From positions 6,284-70,283 of the forward strand of contig MSJH02000696.1 of assembly GCA_001931875.2 (NCBI GenBank): DNA of 64,000 bases. Direction: 5' to 3'. Positions 36,888-48,790 of this stretch are shown in pieces. The notes beneath the pieces were generated by a model. The model saw only the letters and a list, made by a program, of their open reading frames with translations, did no database searches and was not told the origin of the DNA. Within the stretch, counting starts at the first letter, position 1. Each line of letters begins with the position of its first letter. Both the position numbers and the translations under genes were made by a program. The stretch comes from Byssochlamys sp. IMV 00236. Its lineage: Eukaryota; Ascomycota; Eurotiomycetes; Eurotiales; Thermoascaceae.

Positions 36888-39773
36888 TCAGTTGCGGGGA
36901 AATTCGTGCACGGGAAGATTAGGCGTCCATACATCATCTTCAACGAACGCGGTCGACCCGCTCATTTCAGAACGCCCGGTCCTCTCAACGTGGCTTGAGT
37001 AGGAACATCGAGAACGCGGTAGGTCCGCAGATCTGGGCGACGAGCCCTTCCCTTCTGACCTGCTCGAATCCTGGAAGATCACCGCAGATCGGACTCGCGG
37101 GCCCTCCTCTAAAAGACTTCCAGGACCATTCTTGATAGCCAACCCAATAGCAATCACAATGGCAAAGGAGAACTTTGCCCAGAGGCTTAATGATCGGCCG
37201 AATGATGATTGCTTGGTCAATTGACCTTTATCGGGAGATTCGTCTCCGTCGTCTCGTGCCCTGGAGACGTCGCACCAGGCTGATCCTGACAAACGGTTGC
37301 ACGTTTCTGATAGAAGTGCGGTATCCGCGTCTGGCTGCTGATCTGCAGTATGGGAAGCATGTGGTACCTGGAACGTGGCCATTGAGTAACGATGCCAGTC
37401 GTAATTGTCCGCCTCAGTCGTCGAAGGCTCCCTGCACCACTCGTCTCGAACTTGTGGTCCAAAGAAAAGGCCCAGTACCCACCAGGATAACTTCCCGAAC
37501 CGCTTCCAATTGCTATGCCATGCATTCGCAATGATCCTTCGAGCTAGTTCGGTAGGGTGTCGTTGGAGTTCCTTTAACCAGGACGAGTACTTCGTGAGAA
37601 TGTCCACAGCTTCCCCACAGATAGCTCCCGATACAGGCGAGCAACCATTTGGCGTCAGTTCGTTACCTTTTCCCCGTGGTGTCCTGTCTATGCCAAAGCG
37701 CTGCCTTTTATGCCTTCTCAAAGAACCCTTGGAAGGAGTCTGCATATAGTCTTCGCCAATCTCGTGCGCCAAAATATTCTGCTGTTGAAACCGGATATAA
37801 CTGGTTTCGGGCAAACTATGTGCACCGAGAGAGAGGCCCGGTTGGGGTGAAGTCTCGAACTCCTCATAACCGTCTTCCTCCACAATAGTCTCATTGGGAA
37901 ACGGGCCTGATAAGGGTCTAGGGGAGCGCGATCCCTGTTCTCTCCGCTGGGTTTGTGATATGTGGAGCCTCCGTCTTCTCTGTCTCCCTGAAACAGCTTC
38001 CTCGAATGATTCATAGTAGCGCGTGCGTCCCTCTAGCGCATCAAGAGAGTTCTGCTGAGCTCCATCGGACGTGCTCTTGTCATCCCAGGCATCATATTCA
38101 TGTTCGTCCAGAAACCCTCTTGTCGGTGACAAATACTGCGAGTCTCGCTGTGAAAATGAAAGACGATCAAAGGGGGCAGACGACGGATAGTCAGACATGG
38201 TCCCAGTGGCTGATGCTAGGATTAATGGCTTCAGGTTGCAGGTACCAGAAGGGAACCGGCGCATGCTTTTATGACGGCTCTGTCTTTTTCCCTGGATGTC
38301 GGGGGTAAAGGGGAAAGGCAAACCCCAGCCTGACGTAGAAGAGAATTGCGATAGCGTAGAGTTGCGTTGAGACTTGAGCATTGATGATAGCAGAGTGGAG
38401 TCTGCGGAGAGGCCGTCCGTCAGCATGGAGTCGGGGCGTGTGCTTGGCGAGCTCGTGTCCGCTGTAACCTGCTCATAGTTCATGTTCTCTGCGGCCTCAA
38501 CTGAAAGACATGGTACGTCGTCAGAGGTACTCAGGTCAACGGTGAGTGGCTGAAAACTTTCATCGTGCCGCGCTCTGGGCGAGCAAGGAATGCAAGGCAT
38601 CATTGACCTTGGCCGACGTCGAGGAGTTCCATTCTTGATGGGCGACTGTGCATCCATCCGAGTTGGACTTCGTGCAGCATCTGTCCTAGTCGGGGAGACT
38701 GCCAGGAGTTCTGTTAACACATCAACTCTCCTCTCGAGACTGCGATTAGTCAAACTGAGTGCCGCTGAGTCGCGCAATTTCTGCGCTTGTATCTCATTCT
38801 CATATGTCAGCTCTTGTATCCTGCGCTGATCCGCTTCGATCTTCTCTTGTAGCGCCGAGATCTTTGCTTTTAATTTGGATTCCGTCTCCAATCTTGACCC
38901 AGCCTCTTCCCTGACTCGTGATTCGAACTTGTCCTGCCAGTCAGCGAGCTCCTGCTTGAGAGCCCTGATCTCCGCATTGAGAGCCCTGAGTTTCGTGAGC
39001 TGCGGCTTGATAGGGGAAGTCTGCCTCGAGTCCAGCTCGGTCTGGGACGCAGCCAGCTGTGCCTCCAGATGCTCGATGTACTTAGTAGTCTCATAGTCCG
39101 CCTGTTGCCGCCTGGGACTTCTCCTTTTCCGTCTGATGACGCCAGCACTGTGCCCCAACGGGGAATTGCCAGAGAGAGAATATTCTCTGCTCTTCATGGC
39201 ACTATCGAATTCACTGTCGTCCGACCCATCGAAGGATATTGGGGGATCTAGTCTGGGGACTGACTTCTTTAGCGAAGGGGACGATAATGAGCCAGGGCTG
39301 TATTGTTGAGGAGAGGGGTCTGCGAATAGTGCTGTAATCGACGGACGTGGTGAGATATGACGACGGCGGGAGCTAGAATTGTTGATCTCTTGCAGTATAT
39401 TCGATCTCCTCCTCAATGAACTCTCGCGCGAACTGTCGTCATGGGTGGGCCAACTCAGAATGTTTTCTTTGTCTGTCTCTGGCTCAGAACCCCCAGACAA
39501 TGACCTCCATGTCGTGGTGAGATGATCCGATATCTTTCGACTGGGTATCTGAGCGGCGCGGAAACCCGCGTTCCGAAGCTGCAACCGCCGGTTCTGGAAG
39601 CTAAACGGCTTGGAGGGCTGAGTAGGCGACGATGACGGAGGGGAATGCGTCGATAGTGGCGGTGGTGGTGGTGAATAGAGCGAGTAGCCGCGGGAGGATC
39701 GACGCAGTTGACAGCTCTCGTGGTGGTTGTTTGGTGGTGAAGTAAAAACGGTATTCGAGGAGACATAGTCCAT
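36888..39773 (-). CDS. large coiled-coil protein with C-terminal hydrophobic segment, unknown
   Basis: Single exon of 961 residues from the Met beginning MDYVSSNTVFTSPPNNHH. The frame is open 60 codons further up (39953), but that part is poor and the shorter start is followed by a conserved-looking sequence. Residues 20-210 are Ser/Pro/Arg-rich and disordered. Residues about 226-375 form a strong coiled coil (YIEHLEAQLAASQTELD, LRALNAEIRALKQELADW, LKAKISALQEKIEADQRRIQEL). A long disordered middle follows. Near 780-800 is LSWWVLGLFFG, and near 864-885 a hydrophobic helix (FSFAIVIAIGLAI). This suits a membrane-tethered or organelle-associated scaffold. I do not recognise a family. Confidence 0.75.
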   Translation of the reverse strand: MDYVSSNTVFTSPPNNHHESCQLRRSSRGYSLYSPPPPPLSTHSPPSSSPTQPSKPFSFQNRRLQLRNAGFRAAQIPSRKISDHLTTTWRSLSGGSEPETDKENILSWPTHDDSSRESSLRRRSNILQEINNSSSRRRHISPRPSITALFADPSPQQYSPGSLSSPSLKKSVPRLDPPISFDGSDDSEFDSAMKSREYSLSGNSPLGHSAGVIRRKRRSPRRQQADYETTKYIEHLEAQLAASQTELDSRQTSPIKPQLTKLRALNAEIRALKQELADWQDKFESRVREEAGSRLETESKLKAKISALQEKIEADQRRIQELTYENEIQAQKLRDSAALSLTNRSLERRVDVLTELLAVSPTRTDAARSPTRMDAQSPIKNGTPRRRPRSMMPCIPCSPRARHDESFQPLTVDLSTSDDVPCLSVEAAENMNYEQVTADTSSPSTRPDSMLTDGLSADSTLLSSMLKSQRNSTLSQFSSTSGWGLPFPFTPDIQGKRQSRHKSMRRFPSGTCNLKPLILASATGTMSDYPSSAPFDRLSFSQRDSQYLSPTRGFLDEHEYDAWDDKSTSDGAQQNSLDALEGRTRYYESFEEAVSGRQRRRRLHISQTQRREQGSRSPRPLSGPFPNETIVEEDGYEEFETSPQPGLSLGAHSLPETSYIRFQQQNILAHEIGEDYMQTPSKGSLRRHKRQRFGIDRTPRGKGNELTPNGCSPVSGAICGEAVDILTKYSSWLKELQRHPTELARRIIANAWHSNWKRFGKLSWWVLGLFFGPQVRDEWCREPSTTEADNYDWHRYSMATFQVPHASHTADQQPDADTALLSETCNRLSGSAWCDVSRARDDGDESPDKGQLTKQSSFGRSLSLWAKFSFAIVIAIGLAIKNGPGSLLEEGPRVRSAVIFQDSSRSEGKGSSPRSADLPRSRCSYSSHVERTGRSEMSGSTAFVEDDVWTPNLPVHEFPRN

Positions 39774-41224
39774 CCTGGGAAGAATTCCTCCCTCTTTTGC
39801 ATACCGCGACTCGACCACGTTAATTCCCCTTTCCCAAAGCCAATAATTGGCCAATGCTTTTTTTTCGATGCTTGAGCGCTTGCGGTCTAGATGAAAAGTA
39901 GCATTCCGTGGACCGAGGAATGAAAACAGGCCCGGTAGTTTCGGAGTATCCACGATGGGGGTCCCGTGGAAATTGGACTGCTTGGACCAAGGGGGGAGGG
40001 GTGACCCAGAATAGAATCAGTAATTGCGCTAGAGTTGAATTGACCGGCGATTTGCAGTTGATAAAACCAGAGTCGAAGATCACGGAGCAAGACACCAAGT
40101 CGGAATAATAGTGTTGCAGGGAAGCTGGTCAGGTCATAAAGTGATAAGGAACCCCTCTTCTTCTTCTTGTTGTTGTTTGTTGTTTTTGGTTTGTTTCCCT
40201 GCCAGCATCCGTTGCCGCCCTCACATACTCTAGAGTCTAGAGTAGTCCCCGACGGGGGCCCATCCAAAGTGAATTGCTTACTTTGGGATAGTCTCACGAT
40301 CCTCCGCTATTATCGTTATTGTGGGTTAATACCGTTTGAAAAGATCCACTGGTGGATTCGGATGTTGACTGGAGATGGAGATGGTCGAATAATGCTGAAT
40401 GAAGGCTTGACTGACTGAAATCGCATCGATGATCGTTGTTGTGTTCTCCCTGGGTGGATCTGCCGGGTGCCTGGCACGTGATGACCTCCCTGGCTGGCGA
40501 TCCCTGGTTGACGTGCAGCAGTTAGATTAGAGTAAGAATACGGAGTATCTAAGTAGATAAGTAACTAACTAACTAACTAACATATAGTTACCATAGTACG
40601 ATTCTACGCTACAGTGGATAGATCATGCTGCAGAAAGCCGGACTCGCTGGACATGATCTATCTGGCGTGTTTACACCTCATAAATTATATTTACCTTCCC
40701 GAGACCCCCTTCTGAGACATACACATCGTTGGTCAGTCCATTGTCCCACCGTAGTCACTGTTGTCATCAATTCTTCTTCCCGCGTCTTCCTCATAGCGCA
40801 TTATTACCCCTTCCCTTCTCGGTTTAGGGTGCCCCGATGCTTCCGCCTATCCCGGACTGGTGAATTAAACGAGGCCGTTTTGAAGATCTAATCTACTTAG
40901 AGTAGGAGTAAATTCCATGTAATGTAATTCCATCTGATGATGGCTGAAACCCCTGAAATACAACCATTGGTAGTCCCATATACGCACGTGGGATTGCTCT
41001 AGTTTTAAGCTCATGTGAGACTACGGGTAACCGAGAATAGACCGGGCACGCAGAAGAGACCAGGTCAATCATCAATCATCAATAATAATCATATATTTCC
41101 TGTCGATCGGGTATATCTTCTATATGCATCCTATCGCCTGTATGTATCTAGCCGGAATTTTCACCTTTCCAGGCGTCTTCGTATCAAATATCGTCATTAG
41201 TTCTTGCGGGTCGAAGCGAGAGAG
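39774..41224. other. 1.45 kb intergenic region
   Basis: Promoter side of the coiled-coil gene and 3' flank of the hydrolase gene. A (TAAC)5-like microsatellite lies at about 40562-40580. No gene seen. Confidence 0.45.
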
Positions 41225-43599
41225 TCACAGTGGTCTGAAAGGGCCTGCCGTCCGGAAGCTTCGGACCTCGTCCTCGATGGCAGCATAAAGTGCGCGGTCC
41301 CCCGGTGTCAAGTTGGCAGCGTACAGGACCGATGATGGTGACGCTCCGATCAGCGGCTTTAGATCAGCCTGACACACCGTACCCGGAGCTGGGAGTTCCC
41401 CTGTTTGAAAGTAGGTGCGGACGGCTTTGGCAACGCAAAAAGAGGGAGCTGCCAGGGTGGTATGCTGAAGATATCGATCGTCAGTTATCATATGTTGGCT
41501 CGATGTTTGTCTAACAGGAAGAGAGGCAGCATAGCAGAAGGTTGTCCAGGGGTTCACTTACGCCTTCGGAGTCTTGTTGCAGGACGACAGAGCCAGGAAA
41601 TTTCGACGACATCTTCTGGGCACTGGCGGAATACGTCAGTTGGGATGCTCAGAAGATCAGATCTACCTTGCACAGTTTCATAGGACTAACCTGCGGAGAG
41701 GGGTGACGGGGTCCAGAGTGTTCCCGATCCAGAGCAGAGGGTACGAGGTGTTTGCGCTGAAAGGACCTATCGTCATTGTCAGAAAGGATAGATACCAGGA
41801 TACGTCTTATTCCCGTCAGAACTCACCGGTGAATTTCCACTTGGCCTTGGCCTTCCACCCAACACAGTCTAAACGGGCATGAGCCCAGTAGTCACCAAGG
41901 GTTTCGCTGGTTGCTTTAAGAGACTCCCAGTAGTCCTTGAATCCCTGCCTATCAACGTTTCCCAGGTTTTCTGCATCCGTACATAGGATTGCTGCTGTTG
42001 CGTAGTTTTCATTTCCTCCTGGGACACTGCATTCTCGAGACCACGGTCCGGCAAGGAGACATTCATCCGACAAGCAAGATGGTTCTCGAGAACCTTGTTT
42101 GAAACCAACGAAATTGGTGCCATTTCCCTGTTTCAGCTCTGCGAGAAATTCTGCAAACAATGGGAACACTATCAATGGCTGGTACATGGCGATTCGTGTC
42201 AACACCTTTACATCAGTCCACGTGATGACCTCTGGGCCATGTGAGAGTGAAGCGGGAACAGCAAAGGGTTCATCATAAATGCGAGAAAGAAGTTCTCTGT
42301 AAGCCTTCTTGATGGCGTCCGGTCCGCCGGGGTGATGGAAAGGGCAGCCTTCAGAGCCAACAGTGTGACAGTACTCCGCGAAACGTTCGAAGATTGCGTC
42401 GGAATCAGCCAGCACGCTGGGACTGGAAGTGAGATAGTAAGCATCAAGGTCGACCACTCCATCCAGAACCACGCGTTCTACCCTGTCTGGATACAGGGCA
42501 GCGAATGTAGCACCTAGGACAGTGCCGTACGATCGACCCCAGTAGAGAAGCTTTTCCTTGCCCTTGTTCCATCTAGTCCTTTCCACAAATGCCTGGGAAT
42601 TATCGTAGCCGTGCTGCATATCTTGTGCCGCTTGGGCAGCCTTTCCCTGGCGTTCTCTCCACTGCCCATGACGTTCGACAATCTCAAGCATATCCGCAGT
42701 CACCTGTGGCGTATTGACATGTTCCCCCAGTGCTTCTTCTCCATTGATGCTAGTGGCTATGACCTGCGAACAGCTCTCTGCGAGAGCCATCGATCGTTGC
42801 CAGTTGCGTATGAGAGAACCCGGTCCGCTTCCCAGCATCCCTTCAGCCTCCGCTTGCAACTCCCAGTTTCGTCTAGAGAATGTATCTGGGAAGCAAGTAA
42901 ACCCAGGCGTGGTATTGTTGACGCCGCGTGGATCAAACCCTATAATATCATAATACTTCGGAAGGTCGGACAGTGATCCATCGAACTCAGACGCAGGATC
43001 TGCATCCGCATCCGCAATGGTCTGCAGGTTCCTACCTGAAATAAGGAGCTGGGCCACTCCGGAGCCTCCAGGACCACCTGTTGGAAGGTATTAGCACATG
43101 TGCATAACTAAAACTATGATCTGTCAGAATATACCCGGGTTAATCAGAATCGCGCCACCATATCGAGGATCTGTGACGGGAACTTTTGCAGGAAGCCTGG
43201 CGACGGCCACAGCCATCTTGCGACCTTTTCCGTCAGTACGCCGGTGGTCCATGGGGACCTCAAGGCGCGCGCACTGGAAGCCATCGAAGCAGTCATGATA
43301 CTCAAGCTCCGGAGACGGCGAGATCTATCTATGTGAGCGAGTGCCTCGGAATTTATGAGCAGTTGATAACACGGTACCTGTCGCCATTGGAACCCAGCTT
43401 CTTTGTGTAGTTCAATAGACTCCCAAGGTCGACCGCTGCTCCCAGGGAATAATTGCAGTGGCTGTCTGTAGGAAAGAAATAGGACAGAGCCCAAGGCGAT
43501 CAAACCACAAACTACCCTCCGCCCTACATTGTGTTGTTTGCGCGCTGTGGTATTCTGCCATTGAGGAGGATACTGTTCCTTTGGAGCAAGCTTGGTCAT
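41225..43599 (-). CDS. alpha/beta hydrolase with TAP-like C-terminal domain (tripeptidyl aminopeptidase-like)
   Basis: Six exons, complement(41225..41464, 41562..41622, 41691..41766, 41827..43077, 43135..43324, 43378..43599), close in frame at 679 residues. An upstream in-frame Met (43644) would add 15. Residues about 25-50 contain a hydrophobic segment ([16 protein letters not shown]), so a signal anchor is likely. The family signature is clear: [28 protein letters not shown] oxyanion segment, [12 protein letters not shown], nucleophile Ser320 in [11 protein letters not shown], catalytic Asp in [12 protein letters not shown] and His in [12 protein letters not shown]. This is the SCO7095/tripeptidyl aminopeptidase-like group widespread in fungi. 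Expected activity: release of short peptides or hydrolysis of small esters/amides outside the cell. All catalytic residues are intact; five introns is many for the window. Confidence 0.87.
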
Positions 43600-44462
43600 G
43601 GTCTTAGGTATCAGCAGGTCGATGTTCACTTCTACCTTGTGCATCTACGTGAGATAATGAGTAAGAAGACTCCGAGGACCCCGTAATCTCTCACACATCA
43701 AAGCAAAGAGAGTGAGTAAAGGCGCCGGCAGCACAAGGACCAGGGCCAGGGTCCGTCGAGCTTATCATAGAGAAGGGATATGTCAGACAGTGATAGACGG
43801 GGAATGCTATGGGATGTACTTTGAGAGACGAGCGTAGCGTGTGGGGGAAGTGAGTGTGACCGCCCACGTCGCGACGCCGAAAGGTGAAGCCAAGAACTAA
43901 GTAGTTACTCTAAGATAAGCCCAGATAAGTTCGCGATGGACCACTCAGAATCCTCAATGCTCCGCAAGGGATATCGGGAGGTTCCGCTCGCGTCGCTCTA
44001 TATTAACCAGATGGCGCAGCTGAATGTTTTGAAGAGCCAGTTCCGAACTTGTCCGCTCTCGACTGTATTTACTTAGATTGTTGGCTTGAGATCGCCGGGT
44101 CAAGCCGTGGGATCCCGTGGGGTAAATTATTACGCCGTAGACCAAGGACTGAATACGAGACTTGATTTTCAACGATCACAATGAGAGACCATGGACTCGG
44201 TCTGGTACTAAATAAATCAAGACATGACTACTTTAGCACGTATGAATATTGAAGAAATAGATGTATTCTTGAATGTACATTACATATGATTTTATTTCTG
44301 AATTCCTCAGGTGGAGTTCCTCGTCGACCCCGCTTAGCGGAACAACAATCTCTTAATCCAGAGATATGGTAAAACTCCAATTTACAACGTCCCAACTTAT
44401 TACCTAGACAATTGATTTTTTTTTTCTTTTTTTCTTTTTTCAGAGACTCTCACCATGTAGTC
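43600..44462. other. intergenic region
   Basis: No gene seen. A T/C-rich tract lies at about 44418-44441, next to the end of the P450 pseudogene. Confidence 0.45.
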
Positions 44463-45430
44463 CTAATCATCCTTCACAGCCATAATACCGAGCACAGACA
44501 TGCCCAAGTCAGGGGTAGGCAACTTGCCCTCACCGACGATGACAATGTCGAACCTCGTCAGCACTATGGACAACAACAATATGAGCGTGGCGCGCTTAGC
44601 TATGGCGGCCGCTGCACATCGTCTTGCCGCCGCCGAGGGGCCGCCAGAGCTTCTCAGCGTTTGCACCGGCAAAACGCTCGGGGTTAAATGAACAGACATT
44701 GGGGCCGTAGATGGTCCTATCGAAATGGAGTAGTCGGTACGGAATCACTACGGTATTCAATCAGTAGTTCGTAATTGAGCACTATACGTGAGTTTAATCG
44801 CTTACTGATACGGTTGCCTTTGCGAAGAATCTTGTTTCCTATGATAGTGTCCTTATTTACGAGACGAACAGAGGTAGCGTTAGAGGCCATCCGCAGAGTC
44901 TCGAACCAGAGACTCTTCAGCAGCGGACAATTCTTGTGAATGTGGCCAAGATCGACGAGTCTATCTCCATTAAATGCAGCGGTCGTCTCTTTCCTGAGCG
45001 GTTCGATATAGGACGGGTTGCGGTATGTCAGCATCCAGAAAGCGGTTTTGCGCGTATTTGTGTTAATACTGCGCGCAATCAAAGCCATTCAGTGATATAA
45101 CCAAGGAGGAACCTACGCTCAGTGGAGGGTGACCAGGATTGTGGCGATGTCGTTGGTACAGACAACGGGTTCTCTGACTCTGGGGAACCTCAAAATATTT
45201 TCTAGGAGCACGCTGGGTCTGATCTCTCTTCGCTCTCATTACCTTGGACGAAATTCTGGATACTGATAGATAGCCTACCACGAGAGGTCATCGAAGGCGA
45301 TGAATGTTGGCGCTAGCGCTGGAGCAATAGTCCCGAGCACGTCACCAAAGTAAGCCAGCCCACCAGCTCGAACAAAGTACTCAGAGCACCAGCGCATGAG
45401 TGGTATATCAACGGACATGTCGTCCTAGGA
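44463..45430 (-). pseudogene. decayed cytochrome P450
   Basis: The 3' half of a P450 can be read across several minus-strand frames: MRWCSEYFVRAGGLAYFGDVL, then NTNTRKTAFWMLTY (helix I region), LWFETLRMASNATSVR (ExxR-type helix K), FNPERFAG, and the heme loop RPLGGGKTMCSGRH. Directly after the heme loop one base is missing: the frame runs into a stop, while the next frame resumes IAKRATLILLLSIVLTRFDI and ends normally at 44463. Another stop follows FIAFDDLSW near 45280. The upstream limit is unclear; remnants may reach 45,700. Type resembles fungal CYP7/CYP8-like P450s. The enzyme cannot be made from this locus. Confidence 0.75.
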
Positions 45431-46679
45431 GGACAGACCCAGCGCACTTGTCTTCCTCGAAATGGGTGGCGTCAGATGCTTCTGGAAGTACTCTAGAAAT
45501 TGGCCCTCCAGCTGATCCGGATTTTCCCCGGATAACGTTGATGGATGTGCATCTTTCACACGAGAGCACCTCCCAAAGACTTGCCCTGAGGGTTTGAGAA
45601 GCCCGGTTTATCGGTTGGTAGGTCCATGTAGCTATATGAGCTTGAGCAAGCGCCATACCATTGCACAAAGCACGAGGCTTCCCGTTTTCCTATTCTGCTT
45701 GTCACCCAAGTCCTGAAGTATATATTTTCACTTGAAGTGCTCGCGAATCAAGATCGGTAAGGTGCGTCTCCGCATAATACTGCAGTAGTGCTTACCGGCC
45801 ATATTATATGCATAATCTGACTGTACTGCACTGAAGAGGGTAGCGGCAGAAGTTCGTGAGTTGTCTGCAGTAGTGCTTACGGGCCCTATTCTATGCATGA
45901 ACTGACTATACTGTACTGAACAAGGTAGTGGCAGAAGTTGGTAGGTTGCTTGATCTTATCAATTATAGTCTGCTGTAGTTACTGATACTCATTTTGGGCA
46001 CTATGCATATTCACACAGCTGCCATCCTTGTATTATTAGATTCTATCCTATTGGGATATGATCCTCTCATATATCCACCGAGGCCGTATTTAGGCCGATC
46101 AATGTCAGATGCATTAATTTATTATATAATCACGGTTTGGGCGCCTGATTCAATCAGATAGCCCTTTAGGAAGTCTTGATTGTATGAAACTTGTCTCCCC
46201 CCCCCCACTGGAAGTCTGAACATGAGGGGTGAACCGGGGTTCTTGCTGGTCTGGTTAAATATGTTTCCTGTGTGGTTACACGAAACCGACTGCACACGAT
46301 AATGAAACTAGGATTCCCCGCGGTGCTGATTGGTGGGATCCTTTTTTATGTATAGTTCTCTTACCTACATGCTTCGTACTCCCTCATGGGATGAAGCATC
46401 CCAGCTCGATGATGTGCTGTGCTCATAGTAATCACCAGGATCTAACTGCACCACTTGAAACAGTAGCGCAAGAGGAACCAGGAATAGAATCGGAAGTAAA
46501 AGCAGTGAGAGAGGATGCAACGCGACGATCGAGCTCGAAGGGACGGAAAGTTGCTCTTCATCAAGCACAGTCCCGAGATAATGTCTTCTGAAATATCAGC
46601 CTTCAGTCATTGAGCATCTCGTGTCACTTAGCTTCCCTCGTTTATTGTCTCTTGTGGAACGTCCTATCCTCTACCCATA
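45431..46679. other. intergenic region
   Basis: Possibly further P450 remnants up to 45,700, otherwise no gene seen. A duplicated string (CTGCAGTAGTGCTTACxGGCC) occurs at about 45780-45802 and 45867-45887, with similar sequence after each. A C run lies at about 46197-46206. Confidence 0.45.
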
Positions 46680-48191
46680 ATGTCGGGTTCGTCACCTCCT
46701 GATATTAATTCCTGCGAGGTCCCAGCACTCCAGCCTCCTCCTGGACAGGTATCGAACTTTGTCAACCCGGTCAACCTGGTGCCGCTTACATGGTCCATAA
46801 GTCTCGTCTTAACAATATTTGCAGTTAGCTTGGTGATTCTAAGGTTGTTCATGAATATGCGGAAGCTCGATGCGGCCGATTGTAAGCTACTTTTTTTTCG
46901 CCAAAGAAGGGCAGAACTGACACGGAGACAGACTTTATGGCCGTGGGGGGCATGTTTTCCATCGCCTACACCGGAATTGTGATGTCTCGTATGTAATAGA
47001 AGTCCAACAAGAAAAGTCATATTGCTGTTGAGGCGCTTTTGCTCATTATTCTGCTGCTGCAGTGCATCGCTACAACCGACACCAGTGGGACGTCCCAGCC
47101 TGCTGGGTGAATGCGCGTTATCTAAGGGTAGGTCTTTTGAAGCATCTTCAAAATAAAATGACAGGCTAAACTAATCCTGGTAGCTTATATGCGCTGGTGA
47201 TACTGTAACCGGAGCCGTCAACTTTTTTCCCAAGTGCTCGATCCTCCTCATGTACCGTCGGCTTTTCCCCAATAAGTCGATGAGAATAGGCACTTGGATC
47301 GGTTTCGTGTCCGCGTTTTGCATATATTTTTCGACGATCCCAGTTTTGGCTGTTTATGAGGTCCCAAGATCCGGTCATACCTGGGATCAATTTCTGAATA
47401 ACCTCGTGACTTCGGAGGGTCATGCTATGTTATATTTGAGTATTGTCCAGGGATCCTGCTCAGTCGTGCTGGACTTGTATATCTTCCTTCTACCACCGCC
47501 GACGTTGTTTAAGTTAAAGTTGCCTTTGCGGAAAAGGCTTCAGCTTCTTGCACTATTCGCTACTGCTCTGCTGTGAGTTACTCGGATGAATATGTGGATA
47601 GTGTCATGTTTGGCTAACCTGGAATGTGCAATAGGGGTGTCATAGCTAGTGCTATATCTTTAGTCTTCCGTTGTGAGCCCCTTCACAGTTCAGATAGTAC
47701 CTGGAACGACGCTCAATTAGCTCTTTGCATGTACGGTCCTCCTTTTGCCCCCTGCTCGAGATTCACGATTAGCTATAACTAACTCCAAATGAATTGGAAG
47801 CGTCTTCGAAACCAATGTCGCCATCGCAGTGGGCAGCATGCCCATTATTGCAAAGTTCGTGAGATCCTCCCACATTGTAGACTCATTCCGAAAGCTCCGA
47901 TCAAAGCTCCTGGGCAGCTCGTGCAAAGATCGATCCTATCCGATCAGCCCGAGTGTCCCTGGGCCGTTCAATCCAAAAAACACACGCAGGAAGCCTCTAC
48001 AGCCAAATCACTACGACGAGTTCACAGATACTATGTTGTTGGTGCGGACGCAGGTGACGGCTGCAGACGAGGAGAATCCTCCTGTAAGGGAGGCGATAAA
48101 CACGAATAGGGAAGGTATTATTCAGACTGTAGACATTACTCAACAATCGCAGCTCAGAAATCAGTCACTCTCTCAGGAACAGCGTCCGTGA
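46680..48191 (+). CDS. PTH11-like / fungal rhodopsin-domain integral membrane protein
   Basis: Six exons, 46680..46881, 46932..46988, 47063..47127, 47184..47572, 47635..47730 and 47801..48191, give 399 residues with every junction in frame. Seven hydrophobic segments can be laid out: LTWSISLVLTIFAVSLVIL first, then FMAVGGMFSIAYTGIVM, followed by the family motif HRYNRHQWDVPACW; then GAVNFFPKCSILLMYRRLF, WIGFVSAFCIYFSTIPVLAVY, VVLDLYIFLLPPPTLFKL, LLALFATALLGVIASAISLVF and VFETNVAIAVGSMPIIAKFV. The C-terminal 110 residues are hydrophilic and probably cytoplasmic. No CFEM domain precedes the membrane part. Such proteins are viewed as candidate G-protein-coupled receptors. The short second and third exons make it easy to misannotate. 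Confidence 0.82.
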
Positions 48192-48790
48192 TAGGGATTG
48201 GTAATTCAGAAAAATGTCTCTTACGTGATCATGAATTGGGACTGGGGTTTTCAGTACCTGTAGGATAATATTACGCGAATCGATGCATTATACATGTAAA
48301 AAACGAATAAAACAATTGAGAAAAGATGCGAACAGATGTATAGCTTTGGTATGCAGTATGGGACTAGAAAGAGTAATTTGCAGCGTTACCATACAAAATG
48401 GGTTCCAAAATTAGTACTGTATCCAATCAGAATATAAGCACTATTTAGTTGCACGTACTCTGAAATGGTCTTAATATGAGACGCTTATGTTTAGCGGAGG
48501 CCCTCTCTATCAAATCCCCTCGCTTGTGTAGCACTGCCAGCGCCACAAATACACACGGCCAAACAGAAGTAATAGATACCTACCTTTCTGGCGGAAGAGG
48601 CAAGGCAGATTAGGAAAGTGGAATCATTAGTCATGGTCTATGTGATATTGGGGGCCGCTGTATTTCCAGCTCCAAGGAGAGTCGCAATGGCATTATTAAA
48701 CGCTGGATGAATTCTCTCCTCTTGACCAGCTTCTTACGCTCCCACCTACTTTCTGCACTACACCAGTCAACTCTCGAGGACAGGACTATC
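48192..48790. promoter_or_regulatory. intergenic region upstream of FAD oxidoreductase
   Basis: No gene seen; presumed 3' flank of the receptor gene and promoter of the oxidoreductase. Confidence 0.45.

Noticed and set aside
39774..39953. 60-codon 5' extension of the coiled-coil protein
   Set aside because: Open by chance is more likely; the Met at 39773 is followed by a better N-terminus. Kept as an alternative start.
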